DNA of 64,000 nucleotides from Corbicula japonica. Lineage: Eukaryota > Mollusca > Bivalvia > Venerida > Cyrenidae. The position numbers and the translations under genes were made by a program. Position 1 is the stretch's first letter, and each line of letters opens with the position of its first letter. Positions 12,970 through 24,755 of the stretch are shown here, piece after piece. The stretch spans positions 5,642,938 to 5,706,937 of the forward strand of contig JAZAYU010000008.1 of assembly GCA_038501625.1 (NCBI GenBank), written 5' to 3'. The notes below the pieces were generated by a model. That model had not been told where the DNA came from. It saw nothing but the letters and a program-made list of their open reading frames with translations, and ran no database searches.

Positions 12970-12987
12970 AAGGACACGAGCGTGCAT
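12970..12987 (-). CDS. Candidate initiator mini-exon of the glucosylceramidase
   Basis: On the minus strand, ATG at 12987 reads MHARVL and stops at a good donor, GTGAGT. The downstream exon can be entered at an earlier acceptor (CAG just before CGGACTACATG, about 12611), which gives phase 0. The joined start would be MHARVL-RTTCVVVVSVSTL, a convincing secretory signal. The acceptor has a weak pyrimidine tract. The stronger acceptor at 12583 needs phase 1, so this model is tentative. Confidence 0.3.
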
Positions 12988-13984
12988 TTAAGTTACGCTT
13001 TTATTAATGCCCCTTAAAAGATTTTTACAATTTTATCTGACAAATTGCCATCTCGATTTAAAAAAACGTGATCAATGAAGGGTTGGTTACATTGAAGCTT
13101 TGATTCTAGCTAAGAAGGGATGAAACAGTTTTCTTGTTTTGAAGTAAGACAGCGATGTTATGTAATGAGGGTCTCGTCAATTTCATTTTGAAATGCTTTT
13201 ATTGTGTCAAAATAAATAGTGCTTTCTTTGGTTGTGCTTGATTTGTTACTTTAAAATATACGCATATCACGTAAATCCACACCATCTCCATACAGCTAAC
13301 AAGAAGGAAAAAGAGCAGGAAGTTGTTTCATTTGATAAGGTTAAAAAAGACTCCAGATTTATTTAAAAAGAACCTGAGAAACTATCGTTTTGGAACTGTC
13401 AGTGGTAAAGGACATTGCAAATCAAGTTCTGGTTTTCACGAACCTCACACTTACCCTTGACCGAATACGTACCAGTTGCCTTAATTAGCTAAATCCAACC
13501 CACTAACTACTAAAAGCACATGGACACGAACACATAAGAAGCTTACGGCATTGTCAAGCCAATAGGTACTCAGTCGAAAACTGGGAACTCAGCATGTAGA
13601 GTAAAATTCATAAGAACACACGACGAAGATATGTAGATTTAGAATTACTATTTCACATAATCTCTTCTTTCAAGTGTTTAGCGATAAAGAGGCAAATACT
13701 CAAAATAGTCAACAGACTGCGATATGTTGTTCAAGACTGTTATGACGTCATTCTATGTTCAAAAGAAAGAGCGTGTCTTTTCACGATTTTGTTGATGGGG
13801 CGGTGTCATAGATAGGCGGTTGTTCTATTCACACAGATTCACAAGACAGGGCTGGATATGTTTGACAGAAACGTTCACGCGAACACATTTATTTATGATG
13901 TAAAGAACATTTGTAGTGCCATTTTTTTCTGCAGATTTTTTGGAGAGAGCCATTCCGACACAACCGGGCCATATGTTACTTCTA
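12988..13984. other. Intergenic region upstream of glucosylceramidase
   Basis: Should hold the glucosylceramidase promoter or 5' UTR, but no clear core promoter can be picked out. No coding pattern. Confidence 0.5.
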
Positions 13985-14193
13985 TAACTCGCAATATGCA
14001 TACAATGGTTTGGGATGGATCGAAATTGTACTGTTTATTGGTGATATTAAGTTGCGCTCAATCTGGGGCTATGCGGCCTGTGTAGTAATATGCATTTCCA
14101 TTACTACCCATGAACAGACTTAATCAAACCGTGCCTGCAATATTTTGATATTGGTCGTGTTCGGTGGTATTCAAAGTTCCATTTTCATCTCTT
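13985..14193 (+). repeat. Family B dispersed repeat
   Basis: Landmarks: ATGCATACAATGGTTTGGGA, TTGCGCTCAA..TGGGGCTATGCGG, CCCATGAACAG..AATCAAACC, and TTCGGTGG followed by AAAGTTCCATTTTCATCT. Confidence 0.8.
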
Positions 14194-15329
14194 TCGCAAT
14201 TATTTTCCACATAATAAAATTGTTGAACTGGCCTTGCCATCTTTATTAAACAATATATCATCAATAGAACTCGTTTTCGACGAGTTAAAGGAGACGAGTT
14301 GGTACGGTTGTTTTATCCCTCATGGTAGAATTAGATAATATTCGATGATATCTATTTAGAAAGGATTATTTTATCAATGCGACAAAGGAGTCTTGCATTG
14401 GTGGGGTGTTCCTATGGGGGCTTGAAGCAGACATAAAAATTATTACGCACCGAAGTGCACATGTGTTATACATAACATTTGGCACGAGTATCGAGTACAG
14501 TTCAAACAAGGTTAAAACGTTAATTTGTTGTAGCTATTTAGATCGTAATAAAATACATAAACCAAATGATGCAAGACTTTGAATAAACTGAGTATATTTT
14601 TATATAAGAACAATATATTTTTCCTGAATACGCTTTTTAATAATACTTGTGAGTTTGTCATTTACCAAGTTACGAAACAGCAAAGTGAACAAAGAGAACG
14701 TCTGAAATTGTTTGCTTTACGTCGTCTGAGCAAAATAGTTTTTGTTATTGGTTTCAGAATTTTTTATAACATCCTCTTTGATGTCTATATGATATGATAT
14801 CAATAGCACGAATGGTTTTGTAATTGAACAAGAACGGGCACTGGCGATATATCTAAAGGCATATTTGAATTCGTAAATAAAACAAATCTGTAGAACAATA
14901 TCCCACGTGCGCAAAATAATACACAAATGAGTAATTGGAGTCAATGTGCGATTTAAAAGATATCTAATCAGCTTTGCAATTTCACATCGATCAGATCTTT
15001 AAGTAATATAACTGCAAATGCAGGCGTCTGTGCAAACAACTGGATAATAAATGACTTCTTTATTGACTAAAGGCATTTTGTCCCGTAAATGAGCCAAATC
15101 AATTCTATTTGTGTTGACGTTTTTATAGGGAGGTGAGCCTTATCCTTAGTCCATGTTTAGGGAATTATGTGCTTAAAATTTAATTTTTAGATTTATTCCG
15201 ACCAGTCTTTACATAAATTGACAATGAAAAAATTGTAGAACAGCCAACTTTGGAATCTTGGAATAAGAGGTTATATACAATCTATAAATAGAACCAAACA
15301 ATACAAACGAAACCAGAAATCAATAAGCA
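14194..15329. other. Intergenic stretch
   Basis: AT-rich with short chance ORFs only. Nothing recognised. Confidence 0.5.
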
Positions 15330-17290
15330 ATAGAGTTCTTTCACATTGTTACCTCCCCTTAGCGCTCTCTAAAATTGAAGAGCATATTTAGTCGATAAAT
15401 GCACGCGAGGGGGCATCGTTTACTATTGTTAATATGACTAAGTGATTATAAAATTAAGAACATGTTGATCAATCATTTCAAATTTATAAAAAAAAAATAA
15501 AAATAAAAGTGACGTGTATAATTGACAATTCAGACGAACATTATCGGACATTTTACCGTTTTATGGCATTTTTTTGTAACGCTATAATTTATAGTGGAAT
15601 GAGACATAATTATATTCTTATGTAGCTCATCGGCGACTAGGTTGATACGCGTTTTGCGTGTTTTGTTTTTGAGAAAAAAATATTACGTATTTAAATAATA
15701 GGATGATTCCAGCTACAACCCGAGAAATCGTTAAATTGATTGAACCAAACGAATATTGCCGGACGGCAGGCCAACCAACACTATTTTTAAAAAAATCCAG
15801 AGAGTTTGTTTGTTTGTTTTGTTGTTTTTTTTTTTAAATAAAAACTATTTTGATGTTCAAGTTCGTAATTGTTGTCGCTGAAGGTTTTATATATAATATT
15901 TTCATTTCTATTTAAAATCAAAATGACCATGGACCAAAACAAATGAACGGGAGTGCGATATTCAGGTCCGAGCTTAGTTTTATGACACTTAGCTGTTGTG
16001 TTCATGTGTGCCCGAGGCATCGTGTCACTGTCACGTAATCTCTCAATAAACAGGAAATTTTGGAGCCGTGACCAAGACCAAGTTTCTGATATTAAATATA
16101 ATTGTAAAACCCATTCTAAATTCAGTTAAATTTATGTTTCATTAATTATACTTTTCAATATTTTTAAATCCTGAGATGTTGCCTGAAAATCCTTAGATCC
16201 GGAGAAGAACCTTACGGTCAATTGTCTGTGACATTTTATCTTCGTTCTACATCATTCCCGTAACACGTAGATATTCATGTAATGCGACTTAAACTAATGT
16301 CTATTGACTATGGCTGACGATTTTATAAAAAATGATGTTTATAATAACATGAATAAGACGTAAACTACTACATGATCGGCCATTTCAACGCTACAAATTA
16401 TAGTTATAGAAATATGGGACTGAACTCGTGAAAATTTTAGGTATTCGAAAAGTTATCGCTTGATGTGACAATAACAGTTAAGTTCAATTTGATGATTTGA
16501 GATAATTAATTTCAAGTCTCCTCAAATGTCAGATATCAAACAAGTTTTCACACCTCAATATGTCACCATCGTTTTCTGGGCAGAATGGGAATGGGAATAT
16601 TGTGTCAAATATATAGGGACAATTAACAGTAACACGGTCGTGTTCAAAGTATGATTTCTAGTTCTTAAACATAAAAATAATTTTAATCAAGGACTGATGA
16701 AAGAAATATACGAATGATTACAATAAATTTTAGTTTTAAACATAATGTTGGAAGGAAATAAAATAGTAAACAAAATAATAACGCTTAACGGGCGTTGAAT
16801 AAAACGGCGATACATTGTTGAATTCACCCGTTTTCTCTTCCAATTTAGGGAGATCAAGTTACATAAAATATATTTTTTGAAGTAAACGCATTTTGTCAGA
16901 AAAACTCGAGACGTTTATATATGTGTCTGTGGCAAATAGACAGTAACATGCAATCCACATTGTCTTTGTTTTTATATAAGACTTCCTGATTCAAATTTGC
17001 AACCACGTCTTTGATTGTTTTACGCTTTTTCACAGTGAAATCTTGCCGACCAGACTTTTTAAATCCTGCAATATTCGAAAATTCGTAAAACTCGAATTTA
17101 TTGTGCCTCATCACAATTATTATTATAATTTATCATAAGTTTTAAGACGACACCGTGATCATGTCCGTTCATTCTGTTAGCAATGACACTGTTAAATGCC
17201 CCCTCACGCGTCGGTTTAGGATAAAACCAATATTTTCGTACCTAAACGTGGAGTACGACGCATGCGCACAACAATGTGAAAGAACTCTAT
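15330..17290. mobile_element. About 2 kb element bounded by inverted repeats
   Basis: The left end reads ATAGAGTTCTTTCACATTGT and the right end is its reverse complement (ACAATGTGAAAGAACTCTAT, ending 17290). Similarity resumes inside each arm: GCACGCGAGGGGGCAT at about 15402-15417 and its inverted relative ATGCCCCCTCACGCGTCG at about 17196-17213. The TIRs are therefore about 100 bp and diverged in the middle. There is no transposase; the inner ORFs are short. Probably a non-autonomous DNA transposon. Target duplications are not obvious. Confidence 0.65.
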
Positions 17291-17954
17291 TCAAAAACAT
17301 TGCACTTGTATTTTAAGGAAAAGCAGGGTTTATTGCCATATTGAGACATTACAGAAATATATACTTACTTAATGTCAAAGGACTGAAAGTATTCAATGGA
17401 CTATCAAATATATGCTACTCATTGGAATAAAGCAGTGTTTCTTAAAGCAAGAGCAGTGGCTTCTTGTGTTTGATGTCTTTATTTTCCATCTTTTTTTATT
17501 AGTCTTTTGCTTTTATTACAGACGCCGTAAGACACAACAACGCATGCGCATATTCCATTAAAAGGCAAATTTCCAAACGACTGCGCGAAGATGAGAAAAT
17601 GCACACAAAACCTTTACCGAACGGCATGTTTTACAAATCAATTTGTTAAATAATCCCACACAGACTGAATCATATGGATACCCACTGACGTAATTTCAGA
17701 TCGACAAATCGTTTTCTTGGTATTTAAATGCGCAATATTTACACGGAACAGAATTAATTGAAAATATAAACAGGTACATCAGACGTAAAGGACTATGATA
17801 TCGAAAACATGATTCGAGCCCAGTGACGGGTAAACATTTTTGTTTTCATCTGGAATTTTTGTTGAAGCTTATTTGAATTGTCTTGAAATTAAGATTTAAA
17901 TTTAGTAAAGAGAGTAAACTACTTATCATAATACGTCGTTTCGAAATATACCAA
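17291..17954. other. Intergenic stretch
   Basis: No gene. It contains CGCATGCGCA at about 17541, matching the motif inside the right arm of the neighbouring element (17269). Confidence 0.5.
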
Positions 17955-18050
17955 TTGCATGATTCTCTTTTCCTCTCTACTTTTTGACTGGGAGGGGAGG
18001 CTGTTTTATTTTGGTTGTGGCAATTATTGATGCGCTTATTTCAATTTTTA
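17955..18050 (+). repeat. Family A repeat, short degraded piece
   Basis: TTCCTCTCTACTTTTTGACT, GGAGGGGAGGCTG and GATGCGCTTATTTCA match the 3' third of family A. Confidence 0.6.
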
Positions 18051-18155
18051 TTCATTTCTTCCGGTAAAACATTCATTTATTCGCATGTAATTTACCTTAA
18101 ATAAGCAAAGGTATTAAGGTGCATATAGACGAGCCTGTTTTGCATTCTTGTTTTT

Positions 18156-18210
18156 GGTTAGGGCAAATCCATTCTTTTATCCGAGGACCATTCGCCGCTG
18201 GGCATGGTAC
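18156..18210 (+). repeat. Family B repeat, 5' piece
   Basis: TAGGGCAAATCCATTCTTTT followed by GAGGACCATTCGCCGCTG matches the start of the copy at 61750. Confidence 0.7.
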
Positions 18211-19089
18211 GTTATTATTTCATCTATTTCTTCTTGTGTAAATATCAGCAAAAAAAGAAAACCAATGAAAAGTACAAATACAAACCCATTTTGGACTTGC
18301 TTGAAGAAAACTTTGAAAATGATCGAACGTGATAAAATAGTGCAGATTTAGGTTTGATATTAATAGAAATGCAAAGTTTGATGCGATATTGAGTGCAACC
18401 ATATAAACGATCAGAATATTCGTGTAATATCCAGTTTATTGGTGTGTTATTCTAAGGTTTGATTCTTCTTCCATGCTTTAAACCATTCAGACCTAATAGC
18501 TTCCATTTTGTCCTGCTGGATTGCTTAAAAAATATTTGAGAATAATTTCCATAATTCGTAAGCATAGTACTGAATCATATATATAGTTTTATTTGACAAC
18601 GATTCATTATTTCAGAATAAAAAAAGAGGGTTTTCTTTAGCATTGCTTCCCAATGTGCATCCATGAGATGCCTTCAGCTCTGGTAATACGGCACTTAGAC
18701 TGGCAATGCATCCTCATAAACCCCGTCAAGAGACCACATAACTAGAAATCTTTATAACATTTGCAAAAATGGTTCATGCATCACTAAAAAGATATTGCAT
18801 GTTATTTAGATTTTGAGTTTTCAAACGTTTCAGTGGTTTTTTTCACAGGCTCTGGGAATATAAATCCCGAGAAGAAATGGAAACAATAAAAGCAAACGTT
18901 AAAAAGCAGGAAGTATTTCCGACGGGTGATTGAACGCCATCCTAAGCTGCACCGGCTTAGATCATTTGCTTCTAGAATTTAGAGTGACTTCTAAATATTG
19001 TACAATAATTTTTTTTCACAGATAAATAGCTCAGATTGATATCACCGCAAAGTATGAAACGTTCAGATGGGAGAGCACACTCTTATATA

Positions 19090-19358
19090 AATTTCGGATA
19101 CACATGGCATTAATCTGAAAATACCGCACTGAATGTTTCATGTCCAACGCCATATGCACACCATCGTTTGGGATGGATTAAAAAGGTACTGTTTGTTGGT
19201 GTAAATATTGAGTGGCTTTCAACCCGGGGCTATGCGGTGTGGGCAGTAATATGCATTTCAATTCCTGCCCATGAACAGGTTCAATCAAACGAGCCGTCAA
19301 TATTTTCATATTTGCCGTGTTCGGTGGTTTTCAAAGTTCCCTTTTCATCTATTTTGAA
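19090..19358 (+). repeat. Family B dispersed repeat
   Basis: Nearly complete copy with AATCTGAAAATA, ATATGCACACCATCGTTTGG, CAACCCGGGGCTATGCGG, CCCATGAACAGG and AAAGTTCCCTTTTCATCTAT. A tiny 3' fragment of the family recurs at about 19722-19745. Confidence 0.85.
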
Positions 19359-19786
19359 TCGACCTCTGGCTTGACACTGTTCTTACCCTTTGATATAGTC
19401 GTTATGCAAAACATGTGATACTTTCCCGATTACTGTCAACATTTTTAATGATACTAATTAAAAATACAAACAAAGATATCATACTTAAAAACACATTTGA
19501 ATGTTTTCCTTTATTTAGAATGGTTTAAAAGCTGTACATTAATGGTTCTTACGTGTTCTATAAAAATTCTGTGATGTCTGTATTTTCAATAGGAATTTGC
19601 AGACAGTCAAGAAGTCAAACCGGTCTTCCGTCTATTTTCGAATGTGCTTGCGTTTTAAGTAAGGAGAAAGTGATGTTTACAATGTTGAAAAATCATACAA
19701 CGACAAAGAGTGTAAGTGTAAAAGTTCCATTTTCATCTATTTTGTAAAACAAAATTCATAAATAAACTAGAATGTGTCCTCGGACA

Positions 19787-20043
19787 CTTATGCCCCTCAC
19801 TGCTGCAACAAAATTTGCAATAACAAAGGGCCATAACTCTGGTAAAAATGGTCGCAGGAAAAAATCATTTCTTTGCGATCATCTACACATCCTGCTTGAT
19901 CATCTGTGCAAGTTTATAAGAAATCTGCCTTATAGTTTAGGAGGGTTGATGCCACAAGATTTTGGGACGTACGGACGGACGTATGTACTTACGGACGGAC
20001 GTGTGCAACTCTACATGCCTCCCACTTTATGGGGGCATAAAAT
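19787..20043. repeat. GGGGGCATA-type MITE
   Basis: Starts ACTTATGCCCC and ends GGGGGCATAA, so its ends are short inverted repeats. The inside has AAAGGGCCATAACTCTGG and a short ACGGACGGACGT tandem. It resembles non-autonomous repeats I know from bivalve genomes. A 100-codon ORF across it is spurious. Confidence 0.7.
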
Positions 20044-21790
20044 GATTAGTATGGTCATTCTGGATTTCCAGTGACATAATCATGTATCATAGACGCGCCT
20101 AAAAATAAAGACACGTCGGAATGAACAATTTTATTGATATTTACACTTTCATATTTGACAATCAATCTTTAAGGTATTTAACAGCCTGTGTCAACAATTT
20201 CATTGCAGCTTAATTTACTGACAGTATTCTTACTCCTAAAGAAACCAAGTCGATATATAAATCGCGTGAGATATTAATTGACGATTTCAAGGACTGTTGT
20301 ATGTTAACATGTCTTACTGTTAGAAATCACATTTTCAAAACAATTTCAAGACAGCAAAACTATTCGGCTAATTGGTAATTTTGCATTTATATGCTTAATA
20401 TATAAGGTTATAGATGTATTTCGGCTAGTTTGTAGATAAACAGATATTTATATGATGATATACAGTTTTTAATTGTATAACATCAGCATATAATCTGATT
20501 TTGACGTTCTGTAATCAGAAGGAAAATATCATGTAAGATTTGAAACCTTTTTAACAATAGCGTTTTGTTTCAGTTCAACTAACACTCCAAACACTAAGGG
20601 TTTCACTATCATTGCAAATGGCGGAAACAGGCTAAATTTTCAGAAATGAATTTTGGCGAAAATACTTATTATTACTTAGATTTTAGTGAAGAAATGTATT
20701 AATCTAAGGGTATACTAACCTTTGCAAACTCAGCTTAGTCTAATTCATGTTCTATTTACCAAGCACATACTAAAACAAAAGAAAAACCGTTTGCATGAGA
20801 ACTCTGAAATTCATGGACAATATACCAAAACAACTCATACCTGAAATAAGTATATGCTGGTCAACACTCATTAGTGCCAATTCGTCGGAATAATGTTAGG
20901 TTTTTTAAGAAATTAAAAAAAAAATCTTACTTCCCTTTCGATTTGACGATCAAAACATTTTGATCTACTACTTAAAATTTCTGATTTTATTTTGACAGAT
21001 GACCGCAAAATATTGTAATAATTGTTTACGCGATATCTTTATCATTTTTCTAGATGTTTTAAACAGCCATTTTAGAGTTCTTGTGCAAACGATATTTCCT
21101 TTTTGTGTTTCTTATCTTTGCAACTGGTGGCATTGTCTAAATTATCCGTTCCGTTTGGATCGTGATTTTGTTTTATACATCGCTGTTAACCGGTGCTCAA
21201 GTTGTTAGCTCTAGTTTAGTCCATTATAATATGTCAGTCATCAGGATTGTCAAAAATAATTTAAAGTTTTTTTGAGCTGTCAAACATTAATTGCGTCTCA
21301 AAACTGCGAGTTTATTTGGAATTCAGTTACGAGATTAAATTTTTGTGCTGCAAGTTTGAGACATTTTATAACTTACGGTGAGGCGAACAAAGACTCTTTA
21401 TTTAAAAGCTTGTCCAGAATTTAGAAATCAGTTATGATTGCAAATAAATTTTAAAACTGAACTCAGAAAGAAAAGAATTCATAATAGAACTACTGGTTGC
21501 ATAGATATTGCCAATTCAATATTTATCCAAATGTTAGCTGGTGCCATTTTCAGCAGTGTCCAGTAACATCATCAATGTATGTGCTGACATCCAATCATAA
21601 GGATTTACACATCTTTGCCTTAATATGTATTGTTCAAAGGATTCCCTTTTAAATGAAAATCTATGTTTATTTATTTTAATTACTCGTATATATTTATTCT
21701 AGTTCCTCTGCCTATTATTTTTTCATATATTCATCAATTTTAGACGGTGTCCTTAAAGTTGTTATTAGTTATTATAGTTGACCTTTTTTC
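20044..21790. other. Intergenic and possible 5' intron of the trypsin-TPR gene
   Basis: AT-rich without coding signal. The last 15 bases form a pyrimidine tract ending in AG at 21791-21792, a likely 3' splice site, so a non-coding first exon may lie in this stretch. Confidence 0.5.
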
Positions 21791-21807
21791 AGAACAACTG
21801 ATACGAT

Positions 21808-22896
21808 ATGTCGGAACAGAAACAGCAAACAGAAGATGACATCAATGATCATGACGAATATGGGAAAGAAGAAGACTTACAAAGACACGAAGAAAATGGA
21901 AACGATGTGGGCGATGAACATCATGCAACGGTTGCAATCTATCTGAAAGACAAATTATCAGGGGAAATATTTGGTCTCACAAACAAGCATGTGATAATTA
22001 ATGTAAAAGGGGATTTGTACATAAAATCTGTCACTGGAGAAAAGATATTCTTAGGAAAGCCTATTTACTCGATCGACGATGCCGGTCTTGACATCGGCTT
22101 GGTCAAAATTAATGAAACCTGCTCGAGACTGATAACGAACTCAACCCAAAACCAAATCATTCATGAACATAGAGATGGAATAAATGTCTTGTATGGCAAA
22201 GAAGTGGAGAAATTTATTCCGAAAGAGACACTATATAAAACACACACCGATCACTTAAATATCACAGGAATCATAGCGTCTGAACATGAACATGAATTAG
22301 TATTCGGCGAGAATCGAGAGACTATCCATTTTCTTGTGAAAAATAACCCCCTATTTGCGATTACAGGTGAAAGCGGAACAGCATTGAAAATAAAACAATA
22401 TTGTGACAAAGATGATCTTACATTAGTTGGAATAATTTGCGGTGAAACAAAGGATGGAAAGTTTATAGATTGCTTGTATCTACATAAAGTACTGCAAGTA
22501 CTAAATAAAAATAATAAAAAAGAATTTGAATTAGTTGAAAGAAACCGTTTTATTCTACAAGAAAGAAATGATTTAGTTGTTAATTCTAAACACATTCCTA
22601 GTGGTGTAAGACTATTCCTCATAGTTAAGACACCAGAACAAATAAACCCATACGAGTTTGATTTGACTACCCAAACTCTTAACCTACTATGTTTAGAGTT
22701 TAAAGATATAAGAACGGATGACATGCAACAAATGAAAATCTTGAAGGAAAAACTGAGCGATTTAGCAAATAAAAGAATGAAAATGGACATAAATTCAAAT
22801 GAATACGACCGAGCGGAGTACAAAATCATTACATGTGACTTGCTCGCATGCGATTGTCTGTTTAAGGGAGACTTAAGATCGGCTGAAAAACACTAA
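21808..22896 (+). CDS. Trypsin-like peptidase domain protein, N-terminal part
   Basis: A 362-residue intronless frame. The start is fixed by TGA at 21799 and by a likely 3' splice site at 21792. Residues 1-37 are acidic and His/Gln-rich with no signal peptide, so the protein is probably cytosolic. Residues 40-235 look like a chymotrypsin-fold peptidase: His61 in TNKHVI, Asp95 in GLDIG, Ser189 in TGESGTAL, then LVGIICGE. The order and spacing fit a catalytic triad. Residues 300-362 are helical and end in LFKGDLRSAEKH, the first half of a TPR-like repeat, where TAA (22894-22896) stops the frame. Reading past it gives KEASYCLAKSKGF, which completes the repeat, so the stop looks secondary. It could be a pseudogene, an allele or a sequence error. 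Substrate unknown. Confidence 0.75.
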   Translation: MSEQKQQTEDDINDHDEYGKEEDLQRHEENGNDVGDEHHATVAIYLKDKLSGEIFGLTNKHVIINVKGDLYIKSVTGEKIFLGKPIYSIDDAGLDIGLVKINETCSRLITNSTQNQIIHEHRDGINVLYGKEVEKFIPKETLYKTHTDHLNITGIIASEHEHELVFGENRETIHFLVKNNPLFAITGESGTALKIKQYCDKDDLTLVGIICGETKDGKFIDCLYLHKVLQVLNKNNKKEFELVERNRFILQERNDLVVNSKHIPSGVRLFLIVKTPEQINPYEFDLTTQTLNLLCLEFKDIRTDDMQQMKILKEKLSDLANKRMKMDINSNEYDRAEYKIITCDLLACDCLFKGDLRSAEKH

Positions 22897-23617
22897 AAAG
22901 AAGCTTCATATTGTCTCGCCAAAAGTAAAGGTTTTATTTTTTGGGGTTTTCTTTGAACACGTAACGTATGTTACATGGTCGCTTCTTTCACGTAATACTG
23001 AATCGTCGTTAAAAGAAGCAAACTGTATCCTGGATGATGCAGAAGAAATATTTGATGATATGAAATCATCTGTTGATTTTCTCACGCATTCAGTGGGATA
23101 TCTCTTTTATGACTACTCACGTATTTACATGAAGCGGTATGATAACTTACGGAGATGTCAAGAGAGAAAGTATGAGGAAGAGCAGAGGTTACGACAGCGA
23201 GCTACTGAAAAAGCAAGCTTGGCAAGTGAATTGTTTCGAGATATGTATGATGAGGAAAATAATGATAAAAATAGAACCAGGATGGTATTGGCCGATAGCC
23301 AACTTGCATATCTGTTACTTGGATGCGGTCAAGATTTTATTGTTACTGAGCATGAAATACCCGATGACGATATACAAAGGGCTGATAAAATTTTAATTAA
23401 CATTAAAAGCGATGCTGAAAAAGTACCTCTCGTTCAATATGTAGATTATCTAATAGCTGAATGTGACTTAAACTATAGAAAGGGCAATCTTAAAATAGCG
23501 TTAGATAGAGCAAAGTTATGTCTTGATAAATTAGAGGGGAAACCATGCGAAAATGCTTTTTATCAAGCCGAATGCAGAGTGCAATATTTAGAAAGTGTGC
23601 TGTTTGCTACACCTTGA
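22897..23617 (+). pseudogene. TPR-like C-terminal part of the trypsin-like protein, frameshifted
   Basis: After the TAA the same frame continues 19 codons to a TGA near 22955. From about 22945 the frame two bases over reads FFEHVTYVTW and is open to 23617, containing a 185-residue frame that begins at a Met at 23060. The change falls in a T/G homopolymer run (about 22934-22951), a typical site for an indel or sequencing error. The product is helical and charged, with a coiled-coil-like KYEEEQRLRQRATEKA and a TPR-like LNYRKGNLKIALDRAKLCL. It is the natural continuation of the upstream peptidase protein, giving an original of about 600 residues. Confidence 0.65.
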
Positions 23618-23722
23618 CGATTACGGATGAAACACTGATAATATCGAGCTCTGACTCAAGCAAGGCCGCGAATTAAATCGTGCGAGCTATTCGTTACTCT
23701 TAAGGCAACGCGATTAACCGGC

Positions 23723-23806
23723 AATAAAGCAAACGCACCATTTTTCGTTCAGAAACAGGAATTTAAACATTTTTAATCTTTTTCACATGAATGTCTTTAA
23801 AATAAA
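23723..23806 (+). terminator. Candidate polyadenylation signals
   Basis: AATAAA occurs at 23723-23728 and 23801-23806, about 105 and 185 bases after the trypsin-TPR stop codon. Confidence 0.45.
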
Positions 23807-24140
23807 GTATAGAACTTACCGTTACAAAGTTACGGAAACTGTAAATTTTAAGGTGTTATTTGCATTTTGTTTATATTTTATAAAATGAATCATACAGTCT
23901 AAAAATGCTCTTGTCTTTAATCTATGTTGCCTGAGAAATTGTACAAACAACAACCGCAAAAACCGCTTGCAAATTTATAAGAAACGTAATAAATGGAAAA
24001 AAAACTTGAATATTGTGATAATTTTATCCAGAATTATTGTGTAAAATTTATTTTTCGGATTTTCAGCATTTTGTCACACTCGCAAACATGTAAGAGGCAA
24101 TAACCCGATTAGACTACAACAAGTCTGGCATTATCTCTGC

Positions 24141-24281
24141 CCAAGATCATACAACTAAATCAGGAGACCAATCTCAAATCTGAAGCATCTGATTGGCTGA
24201 AATGGCGACTGGTCGCCATTTCAGCCAATCAGATGCTTCAGATTTGAGATTGGTCTCCAATCTTAGTTTTATGATCTTGGG
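24141..24281. repeat. Foldback MITE, family C, near-perfect hairpin
   Basis: The left arm from CCAAGATCAT and the right arm ending ATGATCTTGG are almost perfect reverse complements for about 65 bp. They meet at GGCGACTGGTCGCC. Confidence 0.95.
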
Positions 24282-24509
24282 CCCTCGTATTTCGTTTGTC
24301 TTAGAGAAGATATTTTTTAATGGCAACGTCTGTGAAAATGGATTGTTTCAGTGCCGCCAATTTGTATAATTATCTAGATTTGTCTGTTTTGCTGATTTTT
24401 TAAAGAGTTTGTATCTGCGGAATGTACCACACTTGTCTGCTGAAACTGCGGCTTTGAAGGTTGATGGTGCAACTTCTAGTTTGTTCATTCGAGAACCCGT
24501 ACGGGTAGG

Positions 24510-24755
24510 TATGAGGTTGAGGCAGCCTTAAACTTGGTGTAAACCAACAGTGGCAAAAGGTTCGCAACCGGCCGTTCCAATGAATTATTTTGTGACCGTT
24601 CCAATGGTTCTCTTTTTCGTTAATTATTGGTGGCGTCTTATTTGAATTGACATACTAACAAACATGCTCTCTCTTCCTCTCTTCTTTTTCGCTGCGTGGG
24701 GAGGCTGTGTTTTGTGAGTGTGGCGATTCCTGATATGCATATTTCACTTTTTTAT
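24510..24755 (+). repeat. Family A dispersed repeat
   Basis: Well-preserved 3' two thirds with GCTGCGTGGGGAGGCTGTGT and TGATATGCATATTTCAC. The 5' part is rearranged, with the GACCGTTCCAATG phrase partly duplicated. Confidence 0.8.

Noticed and set aside
19772..20074. 100-codon ORF
   Set aside because: Lies across a GGGGGCATA-type MITE and has no protein features.
22251..22829. 192-codon minus-strand ORF
   Set aside because: Antisense shadow of the trypsin-like coding region, without recognisable motifs.
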